From assembly GCA_900770215.1 (NCBI GenBank), contig CAAGJW010000082.1, positions 1 to 12,971 of the forward strand: a DNA stretch of 12,971 bases, given 5' to 3'. A model generated the notes under the pieces. It had not been told where the DNA came from. It did not search any database and worked only from the letters and a program-made list of their open reading frames with translations. This DNA is from Bacteroidales bacterium. Its GTDB lineage: Bacteria > Bacteroidota > Bacteroidia > Bacteroidales > Muribaculaceae. This document shows, in pieces, positions 1-7,427 of this stretch (position 1 is its first letter; each line of letters starts with the position of its first letter). The translations under genes and the position numbers were made by a program.

Positions 1-50
1 GTGGGATGCTGCGCCATCACAAACCGGTTGTTCTCGTTCAAATTAAACAT
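1..50 (-). CDS. tnpB: IS66 accessory protein TnpB, N-terminal 16 codons (cut by window edge)
   Basis: Reading the minus strand from the ATG at 50-48 gives MFNLNENNRFVMAQHP followed by an ACN (Thr) codon cut by the window edge. IS66 Orf2/TnpB proteins characteristically begin with a short Met-Phe-x-Leu segment leading into a Pro-Thr-Asp-Met-Arg motif, and the visible residues stop exactly at the Pro-Thr of that motif. In the family TnpB is a small accessory protein encoded upstream of the large transposase TnpC; its biochemical role is not well established. A weak -7-like element (GAGCTTTG) lies a short distance upstream. Only about 16 residues are available, so the call rests on the position and spacing of this motif. 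Confidence 0.7.
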   Translation of the reverse strand, partial: MFNLNENNRFVMAQHP

Positions 51-118
51 AGCTTTTTTGACTGCAAAGCTCGCAATCAAAAAATACTCCAAAAAGACGG
101 CTCATTTCGGATGGTTAC
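1..118 (-). mobile_element. IS66-family insertion sequence, one end (partial)
   Basis: The window opens inside the end of an IS66-like element. The support is the tnpB start codon at 48-50 on the minus strand. The proposed outer end is at 118, where the minus strand begins GTAACCATCCG; IS66-family terminal repeats typically begin GTAA. The other end and the 8-bp target duplication lie outside the window, so the boundary is a guess. No tnpA-like reading frame is visible between 50 and 118, although many IS66 elements carry tnpA before tnpB, so this copy may be of a type without tnpA or may be decayed. The tnpB identification is firmer than the exact end. Confidence 0.5.
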
Positions 119-273
119 TGAACAACAGTTTGCAAGAGAGTCCAAATCGCTTGCTTAGCGCTGCATCGCCAGTCCTGCCAGCCGGCCTGCAATAAGGGTG
201 ACCCGCTCGACGGCCACAAGCAAGTGACCAAGGTGCTTGAATAGCGCCCCCATGGTTCTAAATGAGACTGCGA
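119..273. other. Intergenic stretch with a possible structured RNA
   Basis: No convincing gene is seen here. On the plus strand a 9-bp helix can form between 148-156 and 218-226 (one G-U pair). A competing 6-bp hairpin can form between 217-222 (CAAGCA) and 234-239 (TGCTTG). The two share bases 218-222 and cannot coexist. A plus-strand terminator follows at 274-306. This would fit a small plus-strand RNA or an mRNA 3' end, but no promoter or known RNA family (RNase P, tmRNA, SRP RNA motifs checked by eye) is recognised. Confidence 0.25.
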
Positions 274-306
274 GCTTCCCTGAGCACTGAGCACAGGGAA
301 GCTTTT
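274..306 (+). terminator. Possible rho-independent terminator (plus strand)
   Basis: A perfect 9-bp stem, GCTTCCCTG (274-282) with CAGGGAAGC (294-302), has an 11-base loop and is followed by TTTT (303-306). The T tract is short, so strength is uncertain. It would end any plus-strand transcript from the left and faces the terminator at 312-356. Confidence 0.5.
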
Positions 307-311
307 GGGGC

Positions 312-356
312 AAAAAAGAGTCTGCGCCAGTGGTAACGATGCCAACCAGCGCAGAC
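312..356 (-). terminator. Rho-independent terminator of the large surface-protein gene
   Basis: On the minus strand an 8-bp stem GTCTGCGC/GCGCAGAC (356-349 with 327-320) continues after a 3-base bulge into a TGGT/ACCA stem and is followed by six T residues (plus-strand A's at 312-317). It begins 26 bases after the stop codon of the 1547-residue protein gene, the expected place for that gene's terminator. Confidence 0.75.
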
Positions 357-381
357 CCGAGAGTATAAAATTAAGGAACTA

Positions 382-3300
382 TTATCTCTTAACGTATTTC
401 TTGCCGTTTACAATATAGAGGCCAGGGCTCAGACCCGACAAGTTTTTGGCACCTTGCATGACTTGACGGCCGTCGATGGTGAAGACGTCAAACGTAGTGG
501 CATTGCTGCCACGCTCGAGTTCAACGACCGAGCTGGTCAAGGAGACACTGTTGGAGAATTCCGACTCGTTGATTTCTCCCTTGGCATTCTTGTAGAGAAC
601 GGTGACGTTGTAGACGTGTCCGGTTTCGGGCGTCTTGTCGACATAGTTGTGCTCGTTGCCTGCCACAGTGGCCAGGAGCTCGCCGTCGCGGTAGATGTTG
701 AAACCTACAATCGTGTCGATAGCGCCCTCGGGACCCTCCTGGTAGGAGATGTCGTCGATGCCGAAGACAAAACAACTGTCGGCGGGAGTATCGTGGTGAA
801 TGGCAAAATACCTTGACCCTTCAGGGAGATTCACGGTTATCTGCTTCCAGTTGTTTCCAACTTCCACCTCGTTGGTGCCGTCGGCAACGTCCGAGGTCAG
901 TTTGGTAAAGCTCGTCACATCGTCGGTAGTGGTCGAGGTCAGCACATCAAATCGCTCTTTGTAGCACTTGTTGGAGCCTGTGTTATATTCATACCGGGTG
1001 ATATTGGACACATAGAAAGTAACGGTTTGGGCTTTGCCCGACAGAGAAGGAGAAATGAGCCAGTTGTCGGCATCGGCATAATTGCCGTTTTTATACTGAT
1101 GTGAGGATGCGGCATATTGCTTGCCACTGTGGGCAGCCAGCCCGGGATGGCGCTCAGAGGGCACAAAATCGCTGGTCATGGCATCGGGGTTGAATACCAT
1201 GAAGGCATAAGGCTTGTTCTCGAGCGGGAAGTTGTATTTAGTGCCAAAACCCAATGCCAAAGCCTTGTCTACATCCACCAGCTTCCAGTCGCCAAACTCG
1301 GTGGCAAAGGGGGTGTAATCGTCGAAGGTTTCGGTCGTTGACTTGAAATCGTCGAACACGGGCTTGCCCCAATTCAGAGCGACGCCAGTAGCTTGCGACG
1401 TGCCGTTGAGATCGTTGACCGTGGCATAGCGCGACGGGCGCACCTCCATGAGCCAGTTGCTTGTGGTGTCGTTGCTGCGGTCCATATCGACATTGGCATG
1501 CACCAAGGCTCTGAGTTCAAGCTTGGCCGAGGAGTTGACCTTCACGTTGAAGGGCAAGCTGATTGTGGTGTCGCACATCACTGCAAGCGGAGCGCTTATG
1601 GCTTTTTTGTTGACAAGCTTGCCATCGGCAAACAACGACACTTCATAGTCGTTGCAGGCTTTAGCACCCTGGTTTTCAACAGTCACGTCTACAGTGGCCG
1701 TGTTGCTGGCTTTGACTCTGGCGGGAACACTGATGGCCGTCGCAGCCAGGTTGTCGCTCAGCTGGTCCACAATCTGCAGCCGGTCGAGGCCGATATAGGT
1801 GTCTTCGCCCTCGCAAATGCCTTTGAGCTTGACGATCACATAGCGCTGGGAGCTGAAGTCCTTAAGGCTCACCTGCTGCCTTGACCATCCATCCTGCTTG
1901 GTACTGCGCAAGTCAATAGTATCGACTGCGTGCTCTTCACCCTCGGGAGTCATCACGATGACTGCCAGCTTGGCCTGCTCATTTTTCTTGGCATAAAGCT
2001 GGAAGAAGAGCTGTGGGTTGGTGCTGCCTTGCAAGCTCACCTTCGGGAGGTTGATCGACAATTCATCGCCTGGAAGGATGTCGTTGAACATCCAGTTGCC
2101 TTCATAGACGGGAGCCCAAAGAGCTGCACCGCCATCGTTGTCGGCCGAGATCTCGTCGGTCAATTTCCAAATTGAGGCTGTAGAGCGATCGTTGATCTGC
2201 TGGTTGCCCTCTATCCACACCAGGCCGTTGTCGAGCTTCAAGTTGCTGAACGACTCCTTGAAGGGCAGACGCAATGGAGCTCCCACCACCATGCTCTTAG
2301 ACACGGTATAGTTGCTGTTGCCATAGAGCGTGTTGGCCCGTGCAGCAACGGCGATGAGTGCCTGGGTCTTGCCGTCAGCGCTGGTGGTCTCGTCGGCATT
2401 GCTGTTGAGGCTCACTTGTGTTTTGCCTGGCTCGCTCGTTGTGATAGAGTCACCAAGCACTGTGCCCCAGTCGGAATTGCGTGTTGCAAAGATGCTCACG
2501 CTCAACTTTTCGGTGTCGATATAGCCGCCGTTGACGCCTGTTGCGGCAGGTTTGTCCCACTTGGCAGTCACCTTGCCATTGTTGTCAAAGAGCACGACGT
2601 TTTCGGGCATATTGGGCTGGTCGTAACCCACAAACGTTTTTTTCGACGACGTCAAGCCTTGCTGATTTTCTCTATAGGCAACCACCGAGTAAGTGTGGAA
2701 ACCGTCGGTGCCCACTGCATCGTCGGTGAAAGTGCAAGCCTGCTTGGGCATGATATCGGTCCACTTGTGTATCAATTGTCCGTCACGCATGAGGCATATG
2801 CTGTCGAGCTTGTCGATAGCATTGCCATTGATTCTTGTGGCTGGTGCTGCAAACGATATTGTGGCCTGCAGGGCACCATGCTCGCCACTCACCACGCTGT
2901 AGTCCGACACGGTGTCGGGGGCTGTGAGCAGGCTGCCACGGGCGACGCTCACACTGTCGATCATGAGATAGAACATCTTGGGCACAGCAGTATTGTCGTG
3001 GAAGCCGAAGTAGTAATTGCCGTCGGCTACCGGGCGCACCACATAGCTGTAAACCTGCCAGTCGCCTGTGAGCGTGGTGGTTTCTTGAAGCGTGGTCGTC
3101 ATGCCGCTGGCAGTGGGACTCGTACCCATCTTCACCTCAAGCGTGTTAGGCAGTTTGGCCATTCTCTCTTTGCCTTTAAACGAGAAAGTGTAGAGATACT
3201 TGTTGTCGAGGTGTATGGCAGGAGTGATGAGCCAGTCGTCGTTGCCAGTCTTCATGCTGTAGTTAGACGTGACAGAGCCGTCGGCATTCCATCCCCAAGT

Positions 3301-5025
3301 GCGCTTGTCGTTGTTCACATCGAGCACTGTGAAGAGGTTGAAATCGGCCTGCTTGTCGAAGAGGCAGGTCCAGTCGGGCTCAATGGCCGAACCCACAGTT
3401 ATGGCGTTGGAAGTAGCTGGCGAGCCTATAGTGTCGCCATTGCGTGCAGCCACTTGGTATTGATAGCTTGCCATGGGGCCGTCGGGGATTTGGTCGGTAA
3501 ACTCAGTGCCGTCGAGCGAGGTGGCCACAGTTGTGCTTTGACCAGCAGTGGCGTTCACCCGTTTCACTTCATAGGTGAGCTGACCTATATAGCCATTGTG
3601 TATACCTGCCGTGGGCGCAGTCCACTTCACGGTCACTTGGTTGTTGCTGCCCAGTGTAGCAGTCAAGCCAGCGGGTGCCTCGGGCTGGTCAAATCCCACC
3701 CAGTGTGTCGATGTGGCGCTGGGCGACGTGCCCACAGCATTTGCAGTAGTGACGTTGAACTTGTAGTTGCCGCTGGCAGGCAGTGTGACACTGGCCGTAA
3801 CTTTCTCGCCTGCCTGAGCGCTGCCGCTGGCGACAACGCTGCCATTGGCTGTGACAGTGTAAGAAAGAGTTCCCGAAAGCGTCGCGCCTGCATAGGTCTT
3901 GCTGGGGCAAGTAAACGACACGTTTCCTTGCAGGCTGCTTCCCTCAAAGTTGCAAGCCACATCAGACACCTTGGCCGGAGCATCGTCGAGGGCCTCGGGC
4001 TGCGGAATGACCATGCCGAAAATCTGACCTGTATAGGTACCCGTTTTAGTAGCCTTGCCCGTGGCAAGGTCTACCGTGTAGAGCCCTGTCTTGCCATCGG
4101 CATCGATGCAGGCCCAGTAGAAGGTGTCGTCGGTCTGGTCGATCTCGCCAGTCTGGCCGTAATAATTACCTGCGTCGTTGCTCACCTTCACGCCCGTGGG
4201 ACCCACCTGGGTTTCTTCTCCAGAGGCCTTGTTTATTTTATAAAGATAGCCATCGGTGGCAATACCATAGAGCTGCCCGGCGCGGGTGATGCCTAGCGCG
4301 ACATAGATGCGGCTGGCATCGGCAATGTAGGTGCGCTTGCGCGTGGTGTAGTCTACAGTGCCCCACTCCAGACCGCTCAACTGCTTGGTGTAGAACTCGC
4401 CGTAGACAGTGCCGTCGGCCGCCTGTGCCGTTTCGACAGCAACGAGGTCATAGTCGGTGCCACCATCGGTCGAGGTGCCCTTCCAGGTATCTAAGTCATA
4501 ATTGCTCAGCACCAGCGAGTAGATGCCGTAATCGGCCCACTCGGTATTCAAGTAGGCTCCATAGAGGCGGCCGTTGCTTATCTGAACACCGTTTTTCGCA
4601 ATGGGCACGCTTTGCAAGCCAAGAGCGGTGAATGACAGTTGCCCTGACGTGGGGAATGAATAATATCCTATTTTCTTATCCGTTCCCCATTCGTTCAAGT
4701 TGTTGACATCGCCCCACAATGTTTTAACCTTGTCGGCCCTGTTCAAGGGTGCCTCAACCTGCCTCTGGTCGTCGACAACAGTGGAGGCTATCGACTTGTC
4801 TGTGAAAGGAGCCTGCCATAGCGCCGACGCTTTAGGCGAGCGAAGTGTCATGCATTTTGACAAGAAGGGGTGCCTTTGCTCATTCTCCAGCCGGGCACGT
4901 TCGGCCGTGGCTGGCGAACATCCCGCAGGCAGGCTGCACCGGGGCGCAACTTGTGCCTGCATCGCAAGCGGTGCACACAGCAACGTTGCGAGACTCATCA
5001 AGATAATGTTGGTAAGTTTACTCAT
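382..5025 (-). CDS. Large secreted multidomain surface protein (Fn3, cleaved-adhesin-like, CARDB-like, sorting tail)
   Basis: A 1547-residue protein, probably exported and displayed or released at the cell surface; no enzymatic motif was recognised. Approximate domains: signal peptide 1-24 (AMQA|Q); N-terminal region 100-345 rich in GxLYGI/LYxID-type repeats, possibly a beta-propeller; two fibronectin III-like domains 350-545; a cleaved-adhesin/choice-of-anchor J-like domain 550-697 with DDWLITPAIHL; two more Fn3-like domains 703-915; a jelly-roll, MAM-like domain 918-1088; a CARDB-like domain about 1091-1195; a second cleaved-adhesin-like domain 1230-1430 with DNWLISPSL and FGIDDISY; a final Fn3-like piece; and a short C-terminal tail 1510-1547 (FDVFTIDGRQV ... 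GLYIVNGKKYVKR) like type IX secretion sorting signals of Bacteroidales. These modules occur in adhesins and protease-associated domains of the phylum, so adhesion or substrate binding is an inference. The start is supported by the signal peptide and an upstream promoter. It follows the kinase/regulator operon in the same orientation. Confidence 0.9.
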   Translation of the reverse strand: MSKLTNIILMSLATLLCAPLAMQAQVAPRCSLPAGCSPATAERARLENEQRHPFLSKCMTLRSPKASALWQAPFTDKSIASTVVDDQRQVEAPLNRADKVKTLWGDVNNLNEWGTDKKIGYYSFPTSGQLSFTALGLQSVPIAKNGVQISNGRLYGAYLNTEWADYGIYSLVLSNYDLDTWKGTSTDGGTDYDLVAVETAQAADGTVYGEFYTKQLSGLEWGTVDYTTRKRTYIADASRIYVALGITRAGQLYGIATDGYLYKINKASGEETQVGPTGVKVSNDAGNYYGQTGEIDQTDDTFYWACIDADGKTGLYTVDLATGKATKTGTYTGQIFGMVIPQPEALDDAPAKVSDVACNFEGSSLQGNVSFTCPSKTYAGATLSGTLSYTVTANGSVVASGSAQAGEKVTASVTLPASGNYKFNVTTANAVGTSPSATSTHWVGFDQPEAPAGLTATLGSNNQVTVKWTAPTAGIHNGYIGQLTYEVKRVNATAGQSTTVATSLDGTEFTDQIPDGPMASYQYQVAARNGDTIGSPATSNAITVGSAIEPDWTCLFDKQADFNLFTVLDVNNDKRTWGWNADGSVTSNYSMKTGNDDWLITPAIHLDNKYLYTFSFKGKERMAKLPNTLEVKMGTSPTASGMTTTLQETTTLTGDWQVYSYVVRPVADGNYYFGFHDNTAVPKMFYLMIDSVSVARGSLLTAPDTVSDYSVVSGEHGALQATISFAAPATRINGNAIDKLDSICLMRDGQLIHKWTDIMPKQACTFTDDAVGTDGFHTYSVVAYRENQQGLTSSKKTFVGYDQPNMPENVVLFDNNGKVTAKWDKPAATGVNGGYIDTEKLSVSIFATRNSDWGTVLGDSITTSEPGKTQVSLNSNADETTSADGKTQALIAVAARANTLYGNSNYTVSKSMVVGAPLRLPFKESFSNLKLDNGLVWIEGNQQINDRSTASIWKLTDEISADNDGGAALWAPVYEGNWMFNDILPGDELSINLPKVSLQGSTNPQLFFQLYAKKNEQAKLAVIVMTPEGEEHAVDTIDLRSTKQDGWSRQQVSLKDFSSQRYVIVKLKGICEGEDTYIGLDRLQIVDQLSDNLAATAISVPARVKASNTATVDVTVENQGAKACNDYEVSLFADGKLVNKKAISAPLAVMCDTTISLPFNVKVNSSAKLELRALVHANVDMDRSNDTTSNWLMEVRPSRYATVNDLNGTSQATGVALNWGKPVFDDFKSTTETFDDYTPFATEFGDWKLVDVDKALALGFGTKYNFPLENKPYAFMVFNPDAMTSDFVPSERHPGLAAHSGKQYAASSHQYKNGNYADADNWLISPSLSGKAQTVTFYVSNITRYEYNTGSNKCYKERFDVLTSTTTDDVTSFTKLTSDVADGTNEVEVGNNWKQITVNLPEGSRYFAIHHDTPADSCFVFGIDDISYQEGPEGAIDTIVGFNIYRDGELLATVAGNEHNYVDKTPETGHVYNVTVLYKNAKGEINESEFSNSVSLTSSVVELERGSNATTFDVFTIDGRQVMQGAKNLSGLSPGLYIVNGKKYVKR

Positions 5026-5061
5026 AATTCGAAGAGATTAGAGGTTTCATCTGCGTGAATA

Positions 5062-5090
5062 TAAATTTATTTACTACAATAACGCGTCAA
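5062..5090 (-). promoter_or_regulatory. Putative promoter of the large surface-protein gene
   Basis: On the minus strand TTGAC (5090-5086) is followed by TAAATTTA (5069-5062), matching the Bacteroidetes TAnnTTTG -7 element at 7 of 8 positions, with 18 bases between the TTG and the TA. Transcription would start near 5055, giving an untranslated leader of about 30 bases. Confidence 0.45.
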
Positions 5091-5228
5091 GCAGAGGCCT
5101 ATTGGCACGGCATGGCACTCTACTTGGCTTTTTACGATATAAAAATAAAAAGTGCGCCTGTAGCGTGCAAGATGAAACCGACGAACGCCCACATCAGGCT
5201 ACCGAAGATAAAATAAACGAGGCTGAAC

Positions 5229-5262
5229 TAAAACTGGAGCAGGGCTGCGTGCAGCACTCCAG
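5229..5262 (-). terminator. Rho-independent terminator of the kinase/regulator operon
   Basis: On the minus strand CTGGAG (5262-5257) pairs with CTCCAG (5239-5234), with an inner GCTG/CAGC stem, followed by TTTTAG. It begins 8 bases after the response regulator stop codon. A second T-rich run on the same strand at about 5150-5136 follows only a weak hairpin. Confidence 0.6.
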
Positions 5263-5270
5263 GTATGAAT

Positions 5271-6032
5271 TCACACTTCCTTGCCGCCGAGCCAGTCAAG
5301 AAACGCCTTGCGACGTGCAGCACTCACCGTCACATCGAGCTGGTTGTCGTTGTTGCCAATCACCACCTGGAGCCTGCCTGCAAGATACTTGGAAACCGAC
5401 TTGATAGCATCGATCGAAGTAATGACGTTGCGCGAGATGCGATGAAACCTGGCGCCGTCGAGCACTGGCAACAACTCGGCCAGACTCTCGGTCTCCACCA
5501 TCTTGCGCTTGCCACTCTTGAGAGATGCAAACACATACTTGTCTTCGCTGAAGAAATAGGCCACCTCGTCGACCGAGATGTAGCCAAACTGGTCGCCGCT
5601 GCTCACAAGAATGCGCGTGCGGTAGGGCTGATGATGGACGATTGATGCAAGGCGGGCATAGTCGACCGAAGGCTTGGGGCGCAGACGCTCGAGCTTGTTG
5701 AGTGCCGTGGTTATCTTTTCTCGAGTGATGGGCTTGAGCAGATAGTCGATGCTGTTGACTTCAAAGGCACGCAAAGCAAACTCATCGTAGGCTGTGGTAA
5801 ATATAATAGGAGTTGTGATGTCGACTTCGTTGAAAATCTCGAAACAGCTGCCGTCGGCCAGCTCGATATCCATAAAAATCAGCCCTATGGCGTTTTTCTT
5901 GCTGAAATACTCTATCGAGTCGGCTATTGAATCGGAAGTAAAAGCCAAATTGAAATCGGGACTCACCTCCTCAACCAACCTGCGCAGGTTGTTGAGTGCA
6001 AATTTCTCATCTTCGATTATGGCATAATTCAT
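5271..6032 (-). CDS. LytTR-family response regulator
   Basis: A 253-residue cytoplasmic transcription regulator of the LytR/AlgR type. The receiver domain spans about 1-118: acidic pocket E7-D8-E9, phospho-acceptor Asp55 in IFMDIELADG, Thr79/Thr80 in FTTAYD, and Lys100 in LLKP. A linker leads to a LytTR DNA-binding domain at about 138-247 (FGYISVDEVAYFFSEDKYV ... FHRISRNVITSIDAI), with full length and no missing key residue. It begins 12 bases after the stop codon of the histidine kinase gene and is surely co-transcribed with it. By family knowledge the kinase phosphorylates Asp55 and the LytTR domain binds short direct repeats in promoters. Targets are unknown; the large surface-protein gene directly downstream is the obvious candidate. 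Confidence 0.95.
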   Translation of the reverse strand: MNYAIIEDEKFALNNLRRLVEEVSPDFNLAFTSDSIADSIEYFSKKNAIGLIFMDIELADGSCFEIFNEVDITTPIIFTTAYDEFALRAFEVNSIDYLLKPITREKITTALNKLERLRPKPSVDYARLASIVHHQPYRTRILVSSGDQFGYISVDEVAYFFSEDKYVFASLKSGKRKMVETESLAELLPVLDGARFHRISRNVITSIDAIKSVSKYLAGRLQVVIGNNDNQLDVTVSAARRKAFLDWLGGKEV

Positions 6033-6044
6033 ATTGTATCAAAT

Positions 6045-7049
6045 TTATTTAACATAGGGCACAAAGACCGAAAACACATTGTTGTCGCTGGTGTAGCTAA
6101 AGTTTTTTCCGTAACGCTGATAGAGCGTGCCGAGGTAACGAAGACCTATGTGGTGCTTGTAGGGGCATTGACGGGGCCTGATGGGATTGGACACCTTCAC
6201 ACCGTCGGCAGTGATTTCTATGTCGACTACCATGGGGTGCTTGTCGGAGATAACGTTGTGCTTGGTAATGTTTTCGATGAGTAGCTGCATGGTGAAGGGA
6301 ATGATCTCGTGATTGCCTACATGATCAGCTCCGCTTATTCTGACTTCAAAATTGCCGTACCACCGCTTGCGCAGTACGTTGACGTAGCTCTTGAGAAACT
6401 TCAACTCATCACACAGCCGCACGCACTCCTTCTGCTGGTTGTTGAGTACATAACGATAGGTTTCGGAGAGAGAAACGGTGAAATCCAATGCCATGTCGGT
6501 ATTCTCGGTGATGAGCGAGTAGAGCACATTGAGCGAGTTGAAAAGAAAGTGAGGGCTCACTTGCGACCTGAGGGCATCATACTGGTATTGCATGGCAAGT
6601 TGGTGCTGCCGCTCCGACTCTATGACCGATTTCTTAAAGTTGACCGCAAAATAGGCCATCTCGATGCCCATGAGCAGAAACACATTGTTAAACACCGTGC
6701 CAGCCCAGTCGACATGGCTGTGAGCCGATCCCGACATCACAAAAAGAAAAAGAAAATCCTCGATTGTCATAAGGCCGAACGAGAGAATGATGTCGACCAT
6801 GATTTTCAATGTCACTCTCTTGATTTTCACTACATGGAACACCAAGAAATAGTTGCCCAGGAAAATAATGAAAATGGGAATAATGTTGAGCAAGATGCCA
6901 AGCAGCATTTCAGAAGTGCTGTCGTAGGGGAGGAGGCGCCGCGTGGCAAGCTCGTTGTAAAGCAGCTGAAATACAACATAGTAGGCCAAAAAGAAAGCGA
7001 TGCCCTTGCGATAGCCTATCACTTGGTGCTGTGACATGAAATTCTTCAT
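6045..7049 (-). CDS. LytS-type sensor histidine kinase (His_kinase family)
   Basis: A 334-residue inner-membrane kinase. Four predicted membrane segments lie at about 16-34, 50-72, 83-106 and 118-137, then a short coiled linker (ESERQHQLAMQYQYDALRSQ). The phospho-acceptor is His167 in SQVSPHFLFNSLN, the signature of the His_kinase (LytS/YehU) family. The ATP-binding part has the N-box LLIENITKHN (Asn260) and the G-box-like SNPI ... GLRYLGTLYQRYG near 287-314. There is no recognisable periplasmic sensor domain, so the signal is probably sensed within or at the membrane. It is the first gene of a two-gene operon with the LytTR regulator. The annotated ATG nearly coincides with the predicted transcription start (see the promoter at 7054-7085); Met5 (ATG at 7035-7037) is an alternative start that would lose only MKNF. 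Confidence 0.93.
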   Translation of the reverse strand: MKNFMSQHQVIGYRKGIAFFLAYYVVFQLLYNELATRRLLPYDSTSEMLLGILLNIIPIFIIFLGNYFLVFHVVKIKRVTLKIMVDIILSFGLMTIEDFLFLFVMSGSAHSHVDWAGTVFNNVFLLMGIEMAYFAVNFKKSVIESERQHQLAMQYQYDALRSQVSPHFLFNSLNVLYSLITENTDMALDFTVSLSETYRYVLNNQQKECVRLCDELKFLKSYVNVLRKRWYGNFEVRISGADHVGNHEIIPFTMQLLIENITKHNVISDKHPMVVDIEITADGVKVSNPIRPRQCPYKHHIGLRYLGTLYQRYGKNFSYTSDNNVFSVFVPYVK

Positions 7050-7053
7050 GTTG

Positions 7054-7085
7054 CAAAGGTACTAATTTGATACAACCATGTACAA
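7054..7085 (-). promoter_or_regulatory. Putative promoter of the kinase/regulator operon
   Basis: On the minus strand TACCTTTG (7061-7054) is an exact match to the TAnnTTTG -7 element, and a TTG lies 21 bases upstream (7085-7083). The predicted transcription start falls at about 7046-7050, on top of the first ATG (7049-7047), which implies a leaderless message or use of the next Met. Confidence 0.55.
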
Positions 7086-7221
7086 TTTATCCTTAGAATT
7101 TATGAAATCAACAAAAAATGAGGCAGATCTTCACTACAAGCACAGCATCGTTGAATCTTCTGAAAAGCACATAAAGTGCACTGAGGCCACAGGAAGATGC
7201 GCGTGGCCGGCGAAAAAAAGG

Positions 7222-7252
7222 TTGCCAGTGTGGATGAGAATGTGTATATTTG
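7222..7252 (+). promoter_or_regulatory. Promoter of the thiamine-uptake operon
   Basis: TTG at 7222-7224 and TATATTTG at 7245-7252 match the Bacteroidetes -33/-7 consensus, the latter exactly, with 20 bases between them. Transcription should start near 7259, just before the TPP aptamer at 7267, the expected position for a riboswitch promoter. Confidence 0.65.
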
Positions 7253-7266
7253 TGCCACGATTCAAT

Positions 7267-7345
7267 GAGTTTGGGGTGCCTCACACCTTGAGGCTGAGAT
7301 CACACCCATAGAATCTGAACCGGACAATGCCGGCGTAGAGAACTT
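7267..7345 (+). promoter_or_regulatory. TPP riboswitch (THI element) aptamer
   Basis: The core of the THI element is readable: P1 GAGTT (7267-7271) with AACTT (7341-7345); GGGGTGC (7273-7279); the P3 hairpin CCTCA/TGAGG; the invariant CTGAGA (7294-7299) that contacts the pyrimidine of the ligand; ACCC (7304-7307) closing P2; and the 3' half CTGAACCGG ... CCGGCGTAGAGAA, which matches the conserved pyrophosphate-sensing arm. It lies 82 bases upstream of a TonB-dependent receptor gene followed by a PnuC-family gene. In the family, bound thiamine pyrophosphate represses the downstream genes. All conserved blocks are present, so the aptamer looks functional. Confidence 0.93.
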
Positions 7346-7427
7346 AATGGGTCACCGCAGCGTGCACGCGGCCTGCGCCACTTGCATGCACAGGAGGCCC
7401 GATGGTAAAACTTATTAATAACAAGTA
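7346..7427 (+). promoter_or_regulatory. Expression platform of the TPP riboswitch
   Basis: This leader between the aptamer and the receptor start has no hairpin followed by a T tract, so ordinary rho-independent attenuation is not evident. ATGGGT (7347-7352) is perfectly complementary to ACCCAT (7304-7309) inside the aptamer, where it would compete with P2. A GC-rich hairpin can form from GCGTGCA with TGCATGC at about 7360-7389. Just before the ATG the leader is AT-rich, with ACTT ... AAGT able to pair next to the start codon. Control of translation start, or rho-dependent termination, is more likely than an intrinsic terminator; this is inference. Confidence 0.5.

Noticed and set aside
1..195. 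64-codon plus-strand frame at the left edge
   Set aside because: It overlaps the tnpB start on the other strand and the proposed IS66 end, has no recognisable family, and was not accepted as a gene.
119..311. Known housekeeping RNA (RNase P RNA, tmRNA, SRP RNA, tRNA)
   Set aside because: None of their conserved sequence blocks could be found on either strand.
2416..4296. 626-codon plus-strand frame inside the large surface-protein gene
   Set aside because: It is antisense to a clear multidomain secreted protein and shows no domain; chance absence of stops.
6309..7034. 241-codon plus-strand frame opposite the histidine kinase
   Set aside because: The minus strand encodes all kinase motifs (His167, N-box), so this is a shadow frame.
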